The notes under the pieces: model-generated
Databases searched by the model: none
Told to the model about the DNA's origin: nothing
The model's input: the letters and a program-made list of their open reading frames with translations, nothing else
Program-made: the position numbers and the translations under genes
Origin: Actinacidiphila oryziradicis
GTDB lineage: Bacteria; Actinomycetota; Actinomycetes; Streptomycetales; Streptomycetaceae
Length of the DNA: 60,707 nt
Direction of reading: 5' to 3'
Assembly: GCF_005047355.1 (NCBI RefSeq)
Contig: NZ_SUMC01000049.1
Location: forward strand, 1-60,707
Shown: positions 1 to 8,504 of the stretch, piece after piece
Layout: each line of letters starts with the position of its first letter
How positions within the stretch are numbered: position 1 is the first letter of the stretch

Positions 1-2
1 AC

Positions 3-125
3 ATCGACAACTGGAACACCGACGCCAAACCCTTCACCTGGACCGCGACCGCCGACGAGATCCTCGCCAAGGTCCGACTCGTCCAGACCAACATCAAGAA
101 ACTCGTCGACAACAACGCGAAGTGA
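3..125 (+). CDS. IS630-family transposase, C-terminal end (cut by window edge)
   Basis: The window opens inside a gene that ends at a TGA at 123-125. The visible 40 residues contain the block WNTDAKPFTWTATADEIL followed by a Lys-rich tail. A PKPFTWTKTADEIL-like block ending soon after is typical of the C terminus of IS630-family DDE transposases. The catalytic region lies outside the window, so activity cannot be judged. The fragments that follow fit an insertion-prone region. Confidence 0.72.
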   Translation: MDNWNTDAKPFTWTATADEILAKVRLVQTNIKKLVDNNAK

Positions 126-263
126 CATAAACAGGATCACGAGACACTAGAGCATTCCACGCATTCAAACTGCCCACCTCTGTGCCGGCCCAAGCAGGCC
201 GCCGACCGGGTCCGCGACGACACGTGTACCTGGTCGGCGGAACATCCGCACGGCAACACTGCC

Positions 264-935
264 TCACGGCCTGGTTTCCGTTCCCATCATGATGTGAGGG
301 TCCTGGACCCCGGCGAGCCTTGCGAAGGCCAGGACATATTCCCTCGTGTTCATTTGGACCTGCCGCAGATCCCTGCGGCATTCATCCGCGCGTGGCCAAG
401 CAGACTCGGTCAAGTCAGGCTCCGATTTCTCGAACTCGCGCAAAATCGGATGCCACTTGGACAGAAAGGGTCGTAGCTCTCGGTTCAGGAGGGTCACTGC
501 CAAGCTTTCGACGGTGAAGCCGTTTTTACTAGTTGACGGGCGACTGGATTTCAGGATTTCGCGGGTGGTCGCGAACAGCCCGTAGAGAGAAGTCAGTGCT
601 TCCCGGAGCAGGCCTTCATTGTCATCCAACTGCTGAGTCGAAGTTCTGGTGACCGATTCCACGAATAACTGCCATGCAACTCGCTGAGCATCATTGTTGA
701 CCACGAACGTGAGCTCACTCAGTTGGGGCACGGTGATCCGCACCTCGGTCAACCTTGCCGTTCGCCCGTAGACGTCCATGCCGAGCGCTACGACCACACC
801 TAGTACTGCCCCGCCTATGGCGAAGACGTAACTGCTGTTGATTTGTCTCAGCCCATACAGGGCGATACCTGCTCCGCAACCGGCCAGCGCCGAGACGACA
901 ACACGGACTGCACGTCCGCCAAATACTGCGATCAC
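264..935 (-). CDS. hypothetical two-helix membrane protein
   Basis: A 223-residue protein of unknown function. The GTG at 935 is chosen because an AAGGAG ribosome site (951-946) sits ten bases upstream; the frame stays open further upstream but reads like junk. After about 10 residues come two hydrophobic segments (roughly residues 8-26 and 32-53), then a soluble, mostly helical region of about 170 residues rich in charged and leucine positions, perhaps coiled-coil in part. The segment order suggests a membrane-anchored cytoplasmic domain. I recognise no family. It is flanked by gene fragments and may be a passenger of the mobile DNA. Confidence 0.6.
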   Translation of the reverse strand: MIAVFGGRAVRVVVSALAGCGAGIALYGLRQINSSYVFAIGGAVLGVVVALGMDVYGRTARLTEVRITVPQLSELTFVVNNDAQRVAWQLFVESVTRTSTQQLDDNEGLLREALTSLYGLFATTREILKSSRPSTSKNGFTVESLAVTLLNRELRPFLSKWHPILREFEKSEPDLTESAWPRADECRRDLRQVQMNTREYVLAFARLAGVQDPHIMMGTETRP

Positions 936-984
936 GGTCGCTCCGCTCCTTCGAGGTGCGCTCAGTCTGCCACCGTGTGCCTGA

Positions 985-1263
985 TCAGGTCGCCCTCGTG
1001 TCAGCACCGCGCGATCCCCTGAAAATGACGATGTTGAAACGGGGCTGTTCGTTCGGATTGGGCGGGCCCAGGGCCTGGTGCCGCGCTCGTCCGTGGACGC
1101 GTGGAAGCAGACCGACCGCCACCGCCACGAGCGCGAACTACAACGGGCACGTTCCCTGCTGTTCGTCGCCGCGACCCGGGCACCCGATGCCCTCACCATC
1201 TCCTGGAACGGAGAACCCAGCCGGTTCCTCCGCCCGCTGGGAGCGCGCCGCACCCTGAGGTGA
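985..1263 (+). pseudogene. UvrD/Rep-like helicase, C-terminal remnant
   Basis: An open stretch with no credible start encodes RARSLLFVAATRAPDALTIS followed by a short tail and a stop. The LLFVAATRA(R)DALT-type block is the late helicase motif at the C-terminal end of UvrD/Rep-family and related DNA helicases; here the usual Arg of TRAR is replaced by Pro. The ATPase domain is missing, so this is a dead 3' end. The reading frame is closed just upstream by a TGA near 982. Confidence 0.6.
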
Positions 1264-1405
1264 CCCAGCGGCGTCCTTTCTCTGCGCGGCTGGGGGACCG
1301 CAAAGCGGAGTTTCAGCAATCGATCCATTTCCGGCCTGCGTCGGCGACGGTCGAGCGGATCAGAAGGAGCCGCTGATTTCGCTCGCGGGCTGGGCGAAGG
1401 CCACT

Positions 1406-1530
1406 CGGCCATCCCCCTCCACGACTTCGCCTGTGATGGTGGAGGTGGTCCGCCAGGACACGTCCGTACCGTAGACCTCGGCCAGGCGCGCGGAGATCTC
1501 GCCGGTCGTCAGCCCCTTGGCGGCGACTAA
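1406..1530 (-). pseudogene. IS256-family transposase, internal fragment with frameshift
   Basis: On the minus strand the sequence reads AAKGLTTGEISARLAEVYG, then TDVSWRTTSTITGEVVEG. This matches the conserved internal region of IS256-type (mutator) transposases, where the usual continuation is MAEW. Here an extra G in a run of five (about 1416-1420) pushes MAEW into another frame, and similarity stops straight after. Both ends of the transposase are missing. The fragment abuts the M24 peptidase stump, so this element or its excision probably truncated that gene. Confidence 0.65.
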
Positions 1531-1701
1531 TCACGTCTCAGCATTGGTGTCGAAGACGAGCAGGGCGCCCAGCTCCGGGGCGTCCAGTGCCTGCCGGGCC
1601 CGCGGCAGCCGGTTGGAGCGCAGCCGGGACGAAGTAAACCCGCACGTCGAAGTCCACGCTGTGCGGCCGGGGGCCGGGGTGGGCTGGGGTGCGGCGGTCA
1701 T
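1531..1701 (-). pseudogene. M24 (Xaa-Pro peptidase/creatinase-like) gene, N-terminal stump
   Basis: The ATG at 1701-1699 overlaps the TGA of the upstream dehydrogenase gene (ATGA), the coupling used throughout this operon. The reading is broken: PHSVDFDVRVYF appears in one frame and LRSNRLPRARQALDAPELGA followed by LLVFDT in another. Together these resemble the N-terminal region of actinobacterial M24-family peptidases (…LGALLVFD…). The gene then runs into the IS256 remnant and stops. The whole catalytic domain is gone, so the operon has lost its last enzyme. Confidence 0.55.
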
Positions 1702-2645
1702 GGGGAATTCCTCCCGGCCAGCCCGTCGTCGACTGGCGTGTCCTCCGGTTCGAGGGCGAGTCCCGCGGCGCGCGCCTCCTCCAGCAGCAGTGCGGCGAAG
1801 TCCACGCCGCCGTGCCCGGCGCCGACCGCCGCCTGGACCAGCTGGTGGACGGCGGCGGCGACCGGCATCGGGACTTCGGCGCCGCGGGCGGCTGCGAGAC
1901 CGAGGTCGAGGTCCTTGCGCAGCATTGTCGTGGTGAAGGTCGGGGTGAAGTCGAGGTGCACCAGCGCGGGCGCCTTGTAGCGGGTGAAAGGGGAACCCAT
2001 CACGGAGGAGTTGAGGAACTCCAGGAACGCCGCCCGGGACACCCCGTACTTCTCCGCGAGCACGGTGATTTCGGCCAGCGACTGCGCCACCACCCCGAGG
2101 AACACGTTGTGGGCGAGCTTGACCAGCCGCGCCGCCTCCCCGTCGCCGACGTAGGTGACCGAGCTGCCCAGCGTCTTGAGCAGTGGCTCGACGCGGCGGT
2201 AGACGTCCTCGGGCCCGGAGAGGGCCAGGCTCGCCCGCCCTGCCGCGACCACCTTGGGGTTGCCGCTGATGGGTGCGGCGAGCAGGGCGGTGCCGAGCTT
2301 CGCGGCGGCGGCCCGTACGGTGGCGGACACCTCGGCGTCGACGGTGGAGCAGTCCACGATGACGCCCGGCGAGGGAGGACCGGCCAGCAGTCCGTGCTCG
2401 CCTAGGGTGACCTCGGCGAAGTCGTCGGAGGCCGCCACCATGGTGAAGACGACATCGCATCCGGCGAGGTCCCGGACCGAGTCGACGACCACCGCGCCAC
2501 GGGCGGCCAGCGGCTCGGCCTTGGCGCGGGTGCGGTTGTAGACGGCCAGGGGGGTTCCCGCGTCCAGCAGCCGGGCCGCGAGTACGAAGCCCATCCTGCC
2601 AGTGCCGATCCAGCCCGTCCGTGGTGCCTGGCTTTCGCTTGCCAT
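1698..2645 (-). CDS. NAD(P)-dependent oxidoreductase, 3-hydroxyisobutyrate dehydrogenase family
   Basis: A 315-residue beta-hydroxyacid dehydrogenase. The Rossmann dinucleotide site GWIGTGRMG is at residues 11-19. The substrate-site block ISGNPKVVAAG lies near 125, where many family members have a G-G motif. The catalytic-lysine block LVKLAHN is near residue 170. Family members oxidise 3-hydroxyisobutyrate, tartronate semialdehyde or related hydroxyacids; the substrate cannot be told here. The gene starts four bases after livF ends and overlaps the M24 stump by ATGA, so it belongs to the transporter operon and probably acts on the imported compound or a breakdown product. Confidence 0.85.
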   Translation of the reverse strand: MASESQAPRTGWIGTGRMGFVLAARLLDAGTPLAVYNRTRAKAEPLAARGAVVVDSVRDLAGCDVVFTMVAASDDFAEVTLGEHGLLAGPPSPGVIVDCSTVDAEVSATVRAAAAKLGTALLAAPISGNPKVVAAGRASLALSGPEDVYRRVEPLLKTLGSSVTYVGDGEAARLVKLAHNVFLGVVAQSLAEITVLAEKYGVSRAAFLEFLNSSVMGSPFTRYKAPALVHLDFTPTFTTTMLRKDLDLGLAAARGAEVPMPVAAAVHQLVQAAVGAGHGGVDFAALLLEEARAAGLALEPEDTPVDDGLAGRNSP

Positions 2646-2649
2646 CCGT

Positions 2650-3405
2650 TCAGACCTCTTCTTTCCGTGTTCCGCCGCCCGCGCCCAGGTACAGGCGCGC
2701 GACCCTGGGGTCGGCGAGCAGGGACACGCCGCTGCCGGTCAGCCGTACGCGCCCTGACTCCATGATCGCGCCGCGGTCCGAGACCGCCAGTCCTGACCTG
2801 GCGTTCTGCTCGACCAGCAGGATCGTCCGGCCGCCGTCGGCCAGGGACCGCACGGTCTCGAAGACGGCGTGCCGGGCCCGGGGTTCCAGGCCGATGGACG
2901 GCTCGTCGAGCAGCATCAGCGCGGGGTCGAGCATCAGGGCGCGGGCCAGTTCCACCTGCTTCTGCTCGCCGCCGGACAGCGACCCGGCCGCGTCGCCACG
3001 GCGGGCCGCGACGATCGGGAAGCGCTCCGCGATCACGTCCGCCCGCCTTCGTACGTCGGCCCGGCCACCGCGGCTACCGGGCAGTATGTGGCCGCCCATC
3101 AGCAGGTTGTCCCATACGCTCATGGCCGGGAAGAGGCTGCGCTCCTGCGGTACGTGCGCGATGCCGCGCAGCAGCCGCTCGCGGGGCGAGAGCGCGTCGA
3201 CCGGTTCACCGCGCAGCAGCACCCGGCCGCCGCCCGGCCGCAGCAGGCCGCTGACGGTGCGCAGCACCGTGGACTTGCCGGCCCCGTTGGGCCCGATCAG
3301 GCATACCACCTCTCCTTCCGACACGGCCAGGTCCACGCCGTGCAGTACGTCGCCGAGTCCGTACCCGGCGGTGACGTTGTCCAGGACGAGCAGCTGACCG
3401 GCCAT
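2650..3405 (-). CDS. livF: branched-chain amino acid-type ABC transporter ATP-binding protein (LivF-like)
   Basis: A 251-residue ABC ATPase of the LivF type. Walker A GPNGAGKST is at residues 38-46, signature LSGGEQKQ near 145, Walker B LMLLDEPS near 168, and the switch block LLVEQNA near 200. The EQNA form is typical of LivF as against EHDM in LivG. It would pair with the LivG-like ATPase to drive import through the two permeases. It follows livG after six bases. HAAT-family importers carry amino acids, urea or aromatic and short-chain acids, so the substrate is not fixed by homology. Confidence 0.88.
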   Translation of the reverse strand: MAGQLLVLDNVTAGYGLGDVLHGVDLAVSEGEVVCLIGPNGAGKSTVLRTVSGLLRPGGGRVLLRGEPVDALSPRERLLRGIAHVPQERSLFPAMSVWDNLLMGGHILPGSRGGRADVRRRADVIAERFPIVAARRGDAAGSLSGGEQKQVELARALMLDPALMLLDEPSIGLEPRARHAVFETVRSLADGGRTILLVEQNARSGLAVSDRGAIMESGRVRLTGSGVSLLADPRVARLYLGAGGGTRKEEV

Positions 3406-3411
3406 CGCGCG

Positions 3412-4149
3412 TCACCCTCCGAGGTAGGCGTCGAGGACGCGCGGTTCGGACTGCACAACGGAGGGCGGCCCCTCGGCGATGACGGTGCCGCCATCGAGCA
3501 CGATCACCGGGTCGCACAGCCGCATCACCAGGTTCATGTCGTGCTCCACGAGGAGGAAAGCGGTCCCGGAGGCGTGGCGCTCGCGTACATGCCGTTCGAT
3601 CGTGGCGATCATCGTCGGGTTGACCCCGGCCGTCGGCTCGTCCAGCAGCACCAGTGCCGGGTCACTCATCAGCAGCGCCGCGAATTCCAGCAGCTTGCGC
3701 TGGCCGTAGGACAGTTCACCGGCGGGTGTGTCGCGGTGCCGGGCGAGGGCGAATTCCTCCAGCAGCGCCTCGCCGCGCGCGGCGTCCCGGGCGCCGAGCC
3801 GCCGTCCGGCCAGCGCACGCCATCCGTGCCCGGCGGCGATCACCAGGTTCTCCAGCACCGTGAGCCCGTCGAAGGCCCGGGGCTGCTGGAAGGTACGGGA
3901 CAGGCCGCGCCGGTACAGCCGCGCGGGGTCGGGCCGGGTCACGGCACGGCCGTCGAACACGATCTGACCGGCGTCCGCGGCCAGATAGCCGGTGATGAGG
4001 TTGAAGACGGTGGTCTTGCCCGAACCGTTCGGGCCGATGAGCGCGGTGACCGTCCCGCGCCGGACGGTGAAGGAGCAGTCGTCGACGGCGGTGACCCCGC
4101 CGAAGCGCTTGGTGAGGCGGCGGACTTCGAGCAGCGGTGCGGTGGTCAT
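3412..4149 (-). CDS. livG: branched-chain amino acid-type ABC transporter ATP-binding protein (LivG-like)
   Basis: A 245-residue ABC ATPase of the LivG type. Walker A GPNGSGKTT is at residues 39-47, signature LSYGQRK near 153, Walker B LVLLDEPTAGVNP near 175, and the LLVEHDMN switch near 209. The ATG at 4149 overlaps the TGA of the upstream permease (ATGA), giving translational coupling. A LivG/LivF heterodimer normally energises the LivH/LivM pore. The Tyr in place of Gly in the signature (LSYGQ) is common in this subfamily. Confidence 0.88.
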   Translation of the reverse strand: MTTAPLLEVRRLTKRFGGVTAVDDCSFTVRRGTVTALIGPNGSGKTTVFNLITGYLAADAGQIVFDGRAVTRPDPARLYRRGLSRTFQQPRAFDGLTVLENLVIAAGHGWRALAGRRLGARDAARGEALLEEFALARHRDTPAGELSYGQRKLLEFAALLMSDPALVLLDEPTAGVNPTMIATIERHVRERHASGTAFLLVEHDMNLVMRLCDPVIVLDGGTVIAEGPPSVVQSEPRVLDAYLGG

Positions 4150-5183
4150 GTCCGTACCCCCGCCGTCCGCCGTCGCCGCCAGTCGGTCCAGGTGGGCAGC
4201 GCGCCGCGCGGCATGAGCAGCATGATGACGACGAACAGCGCCGCGTACGCGATGAGATAGAGCTGGCTGGCGCCGAACCGGTAGGCCAGGTACTGCTGCG
4301 TGGGCGCCACGACGAACGCCCCCAGTACCGGCCCCCACAAGGTGCCGCGCCCGCCGAGGAAGACCATCAGCACCATTCCGATCGACAGCAGCGGATCAAT
4401 GGCGAACTGCGGGTAGATGAATGACAGGTAGTACGCCCACACTCCCCCGGCCATCGCCGTGACCGCCACCGACACGGCGAACGCCGTCAGCTTCGCCGCG
4501 GTGACCGGCACGCCCACACCGCGTGCCTTGTCCTCGTCGGCACGTACCGCCACCAGCGCGAGTCCGAGCCTGCTGCGGAGCACGGCGTACGAGAGTGCCA
4601 GCGCGGCCGCGAACAGCACCAGCATGGCGTAGTAGAAGGGCCGCTCGAAGGTGTCCGGGGCGAAGGGTGCGACGGGCATGGCCAGTCCCTGGGCGCCGCC
4701 GGTGAGCCCGCGCAGGTTGAAGGCGAGGGTCTGCACGACGAACAGCAGGGTGATGGTGACGATGGCGAAGACGTCCGCACGGGTGCGCATCGCGATCCAG
4801 GCGACCGGGACCGCCAAGGCGGCCGCCACCAGGCCCACCAGTGGCAGCGTCCAGAACGGGCCGTAGCCGGAGCCGGCGCTGCGGTGTGTCCACCAGATCG
4901 CCTCCGTGTACGCGCCGATGCCGAAGAAGGCGGCGTGGCCGAGGGAGGGGTAGCCCGCGTAGCCGCCGACCAGGTTCCAGGCGCTGGCCAGCGCCGCGTA
5001 CATGAGAGTGAACAGCCCGATGTTGACCATCCAGGGCGCGGACACCACGACCGGGAAGGCGACAAGTGCTGCGCCGCCTGCGGCGAGGGCCGCAATCAGG
5101 CCGGTCCGACGGCTGACGGGGGCACCTCCCAGCCGGAGTCCGGGGGAAATCCTCGGCCGGTCGCGGCGGTTGACGGCTGTCAC
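4146..5183 (-). CDS. livM: branched-chain amino acid-type ABC transporter permease (LivM-like)
   Basis: A 345-residue inner-membrane permease with about nine hydrophobic segments. The LivM block SLGHAAFFGIGAYTEA, a GGxxGxxxP-like stretch (LTGGAQGLAMP) and the C-terminal block MVFLGGRGTLWGPVLGA are all present. The GTG at 5183 overlaps the stop of livH (GTGA). A basic N-terminal extension of about 25 residues precedes the first helix. It forms the translocation pore with the LivH-like subunit. Confidence 0.85.
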   Translation of the reverse strand: MTAVNRRDRPRISPGLRLGGAPVSRRTGLIAALAAGGAALVAFPVVVSAPWMVNIGLFTLMYAALASAWNLVGGYAGYPSLGHAAFFGIGAYTEAIWWTHRSAGSGYGPFWTLPLVGLVAAALAVPVAWIAMRTRADVFAIVTITLLFVVQTLAFNLRGLTGGAQGLAMPVAPFAPDTFERPFYYAMLVLFAAALALSYAVLRSRLGLALVAVRADEDKARGVGVPVTAAKLTAFAVSVAVTAMAGGVWAYYLSFIYPQFAIDPLLSIGMVLMVFLGGRGTLWGPVLGAFVVAPTQQYLAYRFGASQLYLIAYAALFVVIMLLMPRGALPTWTDWRRRRTAGVRT

Positions 5184-6058
5184 AGCGCACCCCGCAGCCG
5201 GGAGCCGAACATGCCCTGGGGCCGCAGCAGAAGTACGACCAGCAGCACCACGAAGAAGCTGAAGTCGGACCAGACGGGCGAGACCAGCGAGCCGACCAGC
5301 GACGAGGCGACGCCCATCACGAGGGCCGCGACCACCGTGCCGCCAAGGCTGCCGAGCCCGCCGAGGATCACCACGGACAGCAGCCGCGAGATCAGGTCGT
5401 AGTGACTGTTGGGGTTGAACGAGTAGACCATCCCGTACACCGCGCCGGCGGCCGCCGCCGTCGCCGCGCCGAGTCCGAAGCCCAGCGCCGAGACGCGCGC
5501 GGTCTCGACCCCCAGCAGCCGCGCAGCCATCGGATTCTGCACGGTCGCGCGCACCGAGCGGCCGAAACGGGTCCGGGACAGCAGCAGCCACAGCCCGCCC
5601 AGCGTGGCGAGCGACAGCGCGAAGGCGGCCAGCCGCACCTCGCCGACCTGGTACCCGGCGATCCGCCAGGACCGGTCGACGTAACTGGGCCGGGTCGAGC
5701 GGTAGTCGGTGCGGTAGACCAGCGTGAGCACGCCCTCGATGCCCAGCGCGACGGCGAAGGTGACCAGCAGGGACAGCAGCGCGGCGTCCTCGCGGTGCAG
5801 CGGCCGCAGGAACAGCCACTGCACCGCCGTGCCCAGACCGAACATCAGCGGCGCGGTGATCAGGATGGAGAGGAACGGGTCGATGCCCCAGGAGGTGAAC
5901 ATGCTGTAGCTGAGAAAGGCGGCCAGGATCACCAGCGCGCCCTGCGCGAGGTTGACGACCTTCATCACACCGAAGATCAGCGTCTGGCCGCTGGCCATCA
6001 GCGCGTAGACGCCTCCGGTGAGAATGCCGAGGATGACTGCCTGAATCGTCGCGTGCAT
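5180..6058 (-). CDS. livH: branched-chain amino acid-type ABC transporter permease (LivH-like)
   Basis: A 292-residue permease with about eight membrane segments. Recognisable LivH features are GGVYALMASGQTLIFGVMKV at the N terminus followed by VNLAQGAL, and the block LSVVILGGLGSLGGTVVAAL near residue 225. The C terminus ends in the usual LLLRPQGMFG. It begins three bases after the substrate-binding protein gene and is coupled to livM by GTGA. With LivM it forms the membrane channel. Confidence 0.87.
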   Translation of the reverse strand: MHATIQAVILGILTGGVYALMASGQTLIFGVMKVVNLAQGALVILAAFLSYSMFTSWGIDPFLSILITAPLMFGLGTAVQWLFLRPLHREDAALLSLLVTFAVALGIEGVLTLVYRTDYRSTRPSYVDRSWRIAGYQVGEVRLAAFALSLATLGGLWLLLSRTRFGRSVRATVQNPMAARLLGVETARVSALGFGLGAATAAAAGAVYGMVYSFNPNSHYDLISRLLSVVILGGLGSLGGTVVAALVMGVASSLVGSLVSPVWSDFSFFVVLLVVLLLRPQGMFGSRLRGAL

Positions 6059-6061
6059 GGC

Positions 6062-7303
6062 TCAACCACCCCACGGCAGCGCGGTGGTCACAGGAGAGTG
6101 GCGCGCGGTGCCGGGCGGATAGACCGGCAGCATCGCCCCTCCGATCCACTGCACCAGGACGTACGAGGAGTTGGCCGCGCCGTCCGCGTTCCAGCTCAGA
6201 TTCCCTTCGAGCGTCTGCCAAGTGCCCGAGTGCAGGGTGGAGATGAGGGTGGCGTTGTTGACCTTGCCGGTCTTTTCGGCCACCTCCTGGAGCAACTGGC
6301 CGCAGGAGAAGGCCTCGGCGGACGTGCTGTCGATCGTGCCGGCGGTGCCGCCGTACTTGGCGGTGTACGCGCTGAGGAAGGCGGGGTTGCCGTATGTGGT
6401 GGAGCTGGGGAACCAGTCGCCGGAGGAGAAGATCCCGTTGACGTTGGACGGGCCGACGTTGCCCGGGAAGTTGTGCGGGTCGTTCGCGCCGTTGGACAGA
6501 TACAGCAGCTTGGGCGCCCACTTGAGCTGGACCATGGCCTTGACCATCCGGTAGGCGTCGTCGGCCTGCGTACCGCCCACCACCAGGTCGGGCTTCTTGT
6601 CCGCCATGGCGGAGACCACCGGCGACAGATCGGTGATCTCAGCCGGATAGATCTGCTTGTACACGGTCTTGATCCCGGCTGCCTCCAGCCGGCCGCGTAC
6701 CTCGTCGGCGATCGGTGAGGCGAACGGGTCGTCCAGTGCCGGGTAGGCGGCCGTCTTCGGGCGCTGCGCGGCGGGCAGCGAGAGGATGTAGTCGGCGAAG
6801 ACATCGCCCTGTTTGACGACCGGCGCGGGCTGTACGAAGAACAGGTTGTGCAGGTGCTGGTCGAACACCTTGGGGCCGCCACCGGCCGGTTCCAGGAAGG
6901 CGTAGCCGTATCGCTTGGCCACCTGGGACGCGGGGATGGTCAGGAGGCTGGAGAACGGGCCGAAGGTCAGGTCGACATGGTCCTTGGTGATCAGGTTCTG
7001 GTAGTTGGTGACCACCTGGGTGGGACTGGAGGTGTCGTCAACGATCTTCAGCTGCACCTTGCGGCCGAGGATCCCGCCTTTGGCGTTCACGGTGTCGGCC
7101 CAGAGCTGGTAGCCGCGCTCCGCGTTCTTGCCCGGGTCGGAGAAGTCACCGGTCAGGGAAAGCGAGATGCCGATCTTCAGTGCCGCGTGGGAATTCCCGG
7201 ATGTGGCGGGCTTGGACGAACTGCAAGCGGCGAGAACCAGCCCGGCGGCCGTGACCGCCGCGGCGGCGGCTCGGCCGTTACGCAGGTGACGCACGTGACG
7301 CAT
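6062..7303 (-). CDS. ABC transporter substrate-binding lipoprotein (Peripla_BP_6/Liv type)
   Basis: A 413-residue lipoprotein and first gene of the operon. The ATG at 7303 is preceded by AGGAAGG. A basic n-region, hydrophobic stretch and lipobox LAAC (Cys27) mark it for membrane anchoring, followed by a Ser/Thr linker. The mature part opens with IGISLSLTGDFSDPGKNAE and continues with WADTVNAKGGILGRKVQL, the standard beginning of branched-chain amino acid-type binding proteins. It would capture the solute outside the cell. The long intergenic region shared with the divergent lacI-type gene carries two palindromes, so ligand-dependent repression is likely. Confidence 0.87.
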   Translation of the reverse strand: MRHVRHLRNGRAAAAAVTAAGLVLAACSSSKPATSGNSHAALKIGISLSLTGDFSDPGKNAERGYQLWADTVNAKGGILGRKVQLKIVDDTSSPTQVVTNYQNLITKDHVDLTFGPFSSLLTIPASQVAKRYGYAFLEPAGGGPKVFDQHLHNLFFVQPAPVVKQGDVFADYILSLPAAQRPKTAAYPALDDPFASPIADEVRGRLEAAGIKTVYKQIYPAEITDLSPVVSAMADKKPDLVVGGTQADDAYRMVKAMVQLKWAPKLLYLSNGANDPHNFPGNVGPSNVNGIFSSGDWFPSSTTYGNPAFLSAYTAKYGGTAGTIDSTSAEAFSCGQLLQEVAEKTGKVNNATLISTLHSGTWQTLEGNLSWNADGAANSSYVLVQWIGGAMLPVYPPGTARHSPVTTALPWGG

Positions 7304-7342
7304 AGTCAGATACCCTTCCTGGCAGATGCGGTGGGTCTCCGG

Positions 7343-7356
7343 TGCGATCGATTGCA
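7343..7356. promoter_or_regulatory. probable second operator for the divergent LacI regulator
   Basis: TGCGATCGATTGCA is a palindrome with one mismatched base pair per half. It shares the pattern GC(A/G)AT-N2-ATTGC with the perfect palindrome at 7408-7425, and lies about 40 bases upstream of the binding-protein start. The CG centre is typical of LacI-family sites. Assignment is by inference from position and similarity. Confidence 0.5.
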
Positions 7357-7407
7357 GTGGAGTGTCCTGCCGCCCGTCGGCACTGTCAACGAGGGAAGGG
7401 CAAAGCG

Positions 7408-7425
7408 ACCGCAATGGATTGCGGT
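7408..7425. promoter_or_regulatory. probable LacI-family operator between the liv-type operon and its regulator
   Basis: ACCGCAATGGATTGCGGT is a palindrome with perfect 8-base arms, lying 30 bases before the lacI-type start codon and about 105 bases before the transporter operon start. Its position in the divergent promoter region fits autoregulation plus operon repression. Confidence 0.6.
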
Positions 7426-7454
7426 GGGCAACGCCTCCGCCTAGCGTGACTGTC

Positions 7455-8459
7455 ATGACCCACGACCGCGCTCCCACCCTCGATGATGTGGCGCGCGCCG
7501 CGGGCGTCCACAAGGCGACGGCATCGCGTGCACTCAATCCGGCCACCCGCGACCAGGTGAGGGCGGAGACCGCCCGCCGCATCACCGTCGCGGCCCGGCG
7601 CCTCGGTTACGTACCGAACACCATCGCGCGAGGCCTGCGCACCAGTCGTACCGCCGCCGTGGGCGTGCTGATCCCCGACCTGACCAACCCGCTCTTCCCG
7701 CCGATCGTGCGCGGCATCCAGGACCGGCTCGAACAGAACGGCTACACCGCACTGCTGGTCAATACGGACGGCGACGAGGCCCGCGAGCGCGCGGAGTTCG
7801 CCGCGCTGCGCAGCCGCCGCGTGGAGGGCTTCATCGTGGCGACCGCCCGCCGACGGCATCCGCTGCTCACCGAGGCGGTGCGGGAGCAGATCAGCTTTGT
7901 CACGGTCAACCGGAGCGTCGAACTCCCCGGTGTGCCGGCCGTCGTGGGCGACGATGCCGACGGTGTCACCCAGGCGGTGGCGCATCTGCGCTCGCTCGGC
8001 CACACCCGGATCGCCCACCTCGCCGGGCCACAGGACCTGTCCACCGGAGCGGTCCGGTTACGTGCTTTCCAGCACGCCGCCCCGTCGTCACCCGTCGTGG
8101 AGTGCGCCGCCTACACCGAGGCCGCGGGCCGTACGGCCGCCGGACACCTCTTCGAGCACTTCGCCGACACCACCGCGATCGTGGCGGGCAACGACCTGAT
8201 CGCGCTCGGCGCCCTCGCGGTGATCTGCGCCCGGGGGCGTTCGTGCCCGCGCGATGTGTCGGTCGTCGGCTACAACGACATGCCCTTCGCGGACAGATTC
8301 CGTCCCCCGCTGACCACTGTCCATGTCCCGCACCATGAGATGGGCGCGCAGGGCGCGCAGCTCCTCCTCGAACGCCTCCGCGATCCCGGCTCGCCGGCCA
8401 GAACCGTCCTGCTGCCGGCCCGGCTGACCGTACGCGGCTCAACCGCTCCGGTCCGCTGA
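7455..8459 (+). CDS. LacI-family transcriptional regulator
   Basis: A 334-residue regulator. The N-terminal helix-turn-helix (about residues 8-28, TLDDVARAAGVHKATASRA) is followed by the hinge helix (GYVPNTIARGLRT) and a periplasmic-binding-protein-like effector domain. Late family blocks are VAGNDLIALGAL and DVSVVGYNDMPFADRFRPPL. The ATG at 7455 is used; an in-frame GTG lies three codons upstream and no clear ribosome site is visible, so it may be leaderless. Its position opposite the transporter operon, with two related palindromes between, points to local control by a solute or metabolite. Confidence 0.88.
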   Translation: MTHDRAPTLDDVARAAGVHKATASRALNPATRDQVRAETARRITVAARRLGYVPNTIARGLRTSRTAAVGVLIPDLTNPLFPPIVRGIQDRLEQNGYTALLVNTDGDEARERAEFAALRSRRVEGFIVATARRRHPLLTEAVREQISFVTVNRSVELPGVPAVVGDDADGVTQAVAHLRSLGHTRIAHLAGPQDLSTGAVRLRAFQHAAPSSPVVECAAYTEAAGRTAAGHLFEHFADTTAIVAGNDLIALGALAVICARGRSCPRDVSVVGYNDMPFADRFRPPLTTVHVPHHEMGAQGAQLLLERLRDPGSPARTVLLPARLTVRGSTAPVR

Positions 8460-8504
8460 CGTGGCCGGAAAGCCCGGTGGGCCGGTGGGTGACTGCCCGG
8501 TTGT

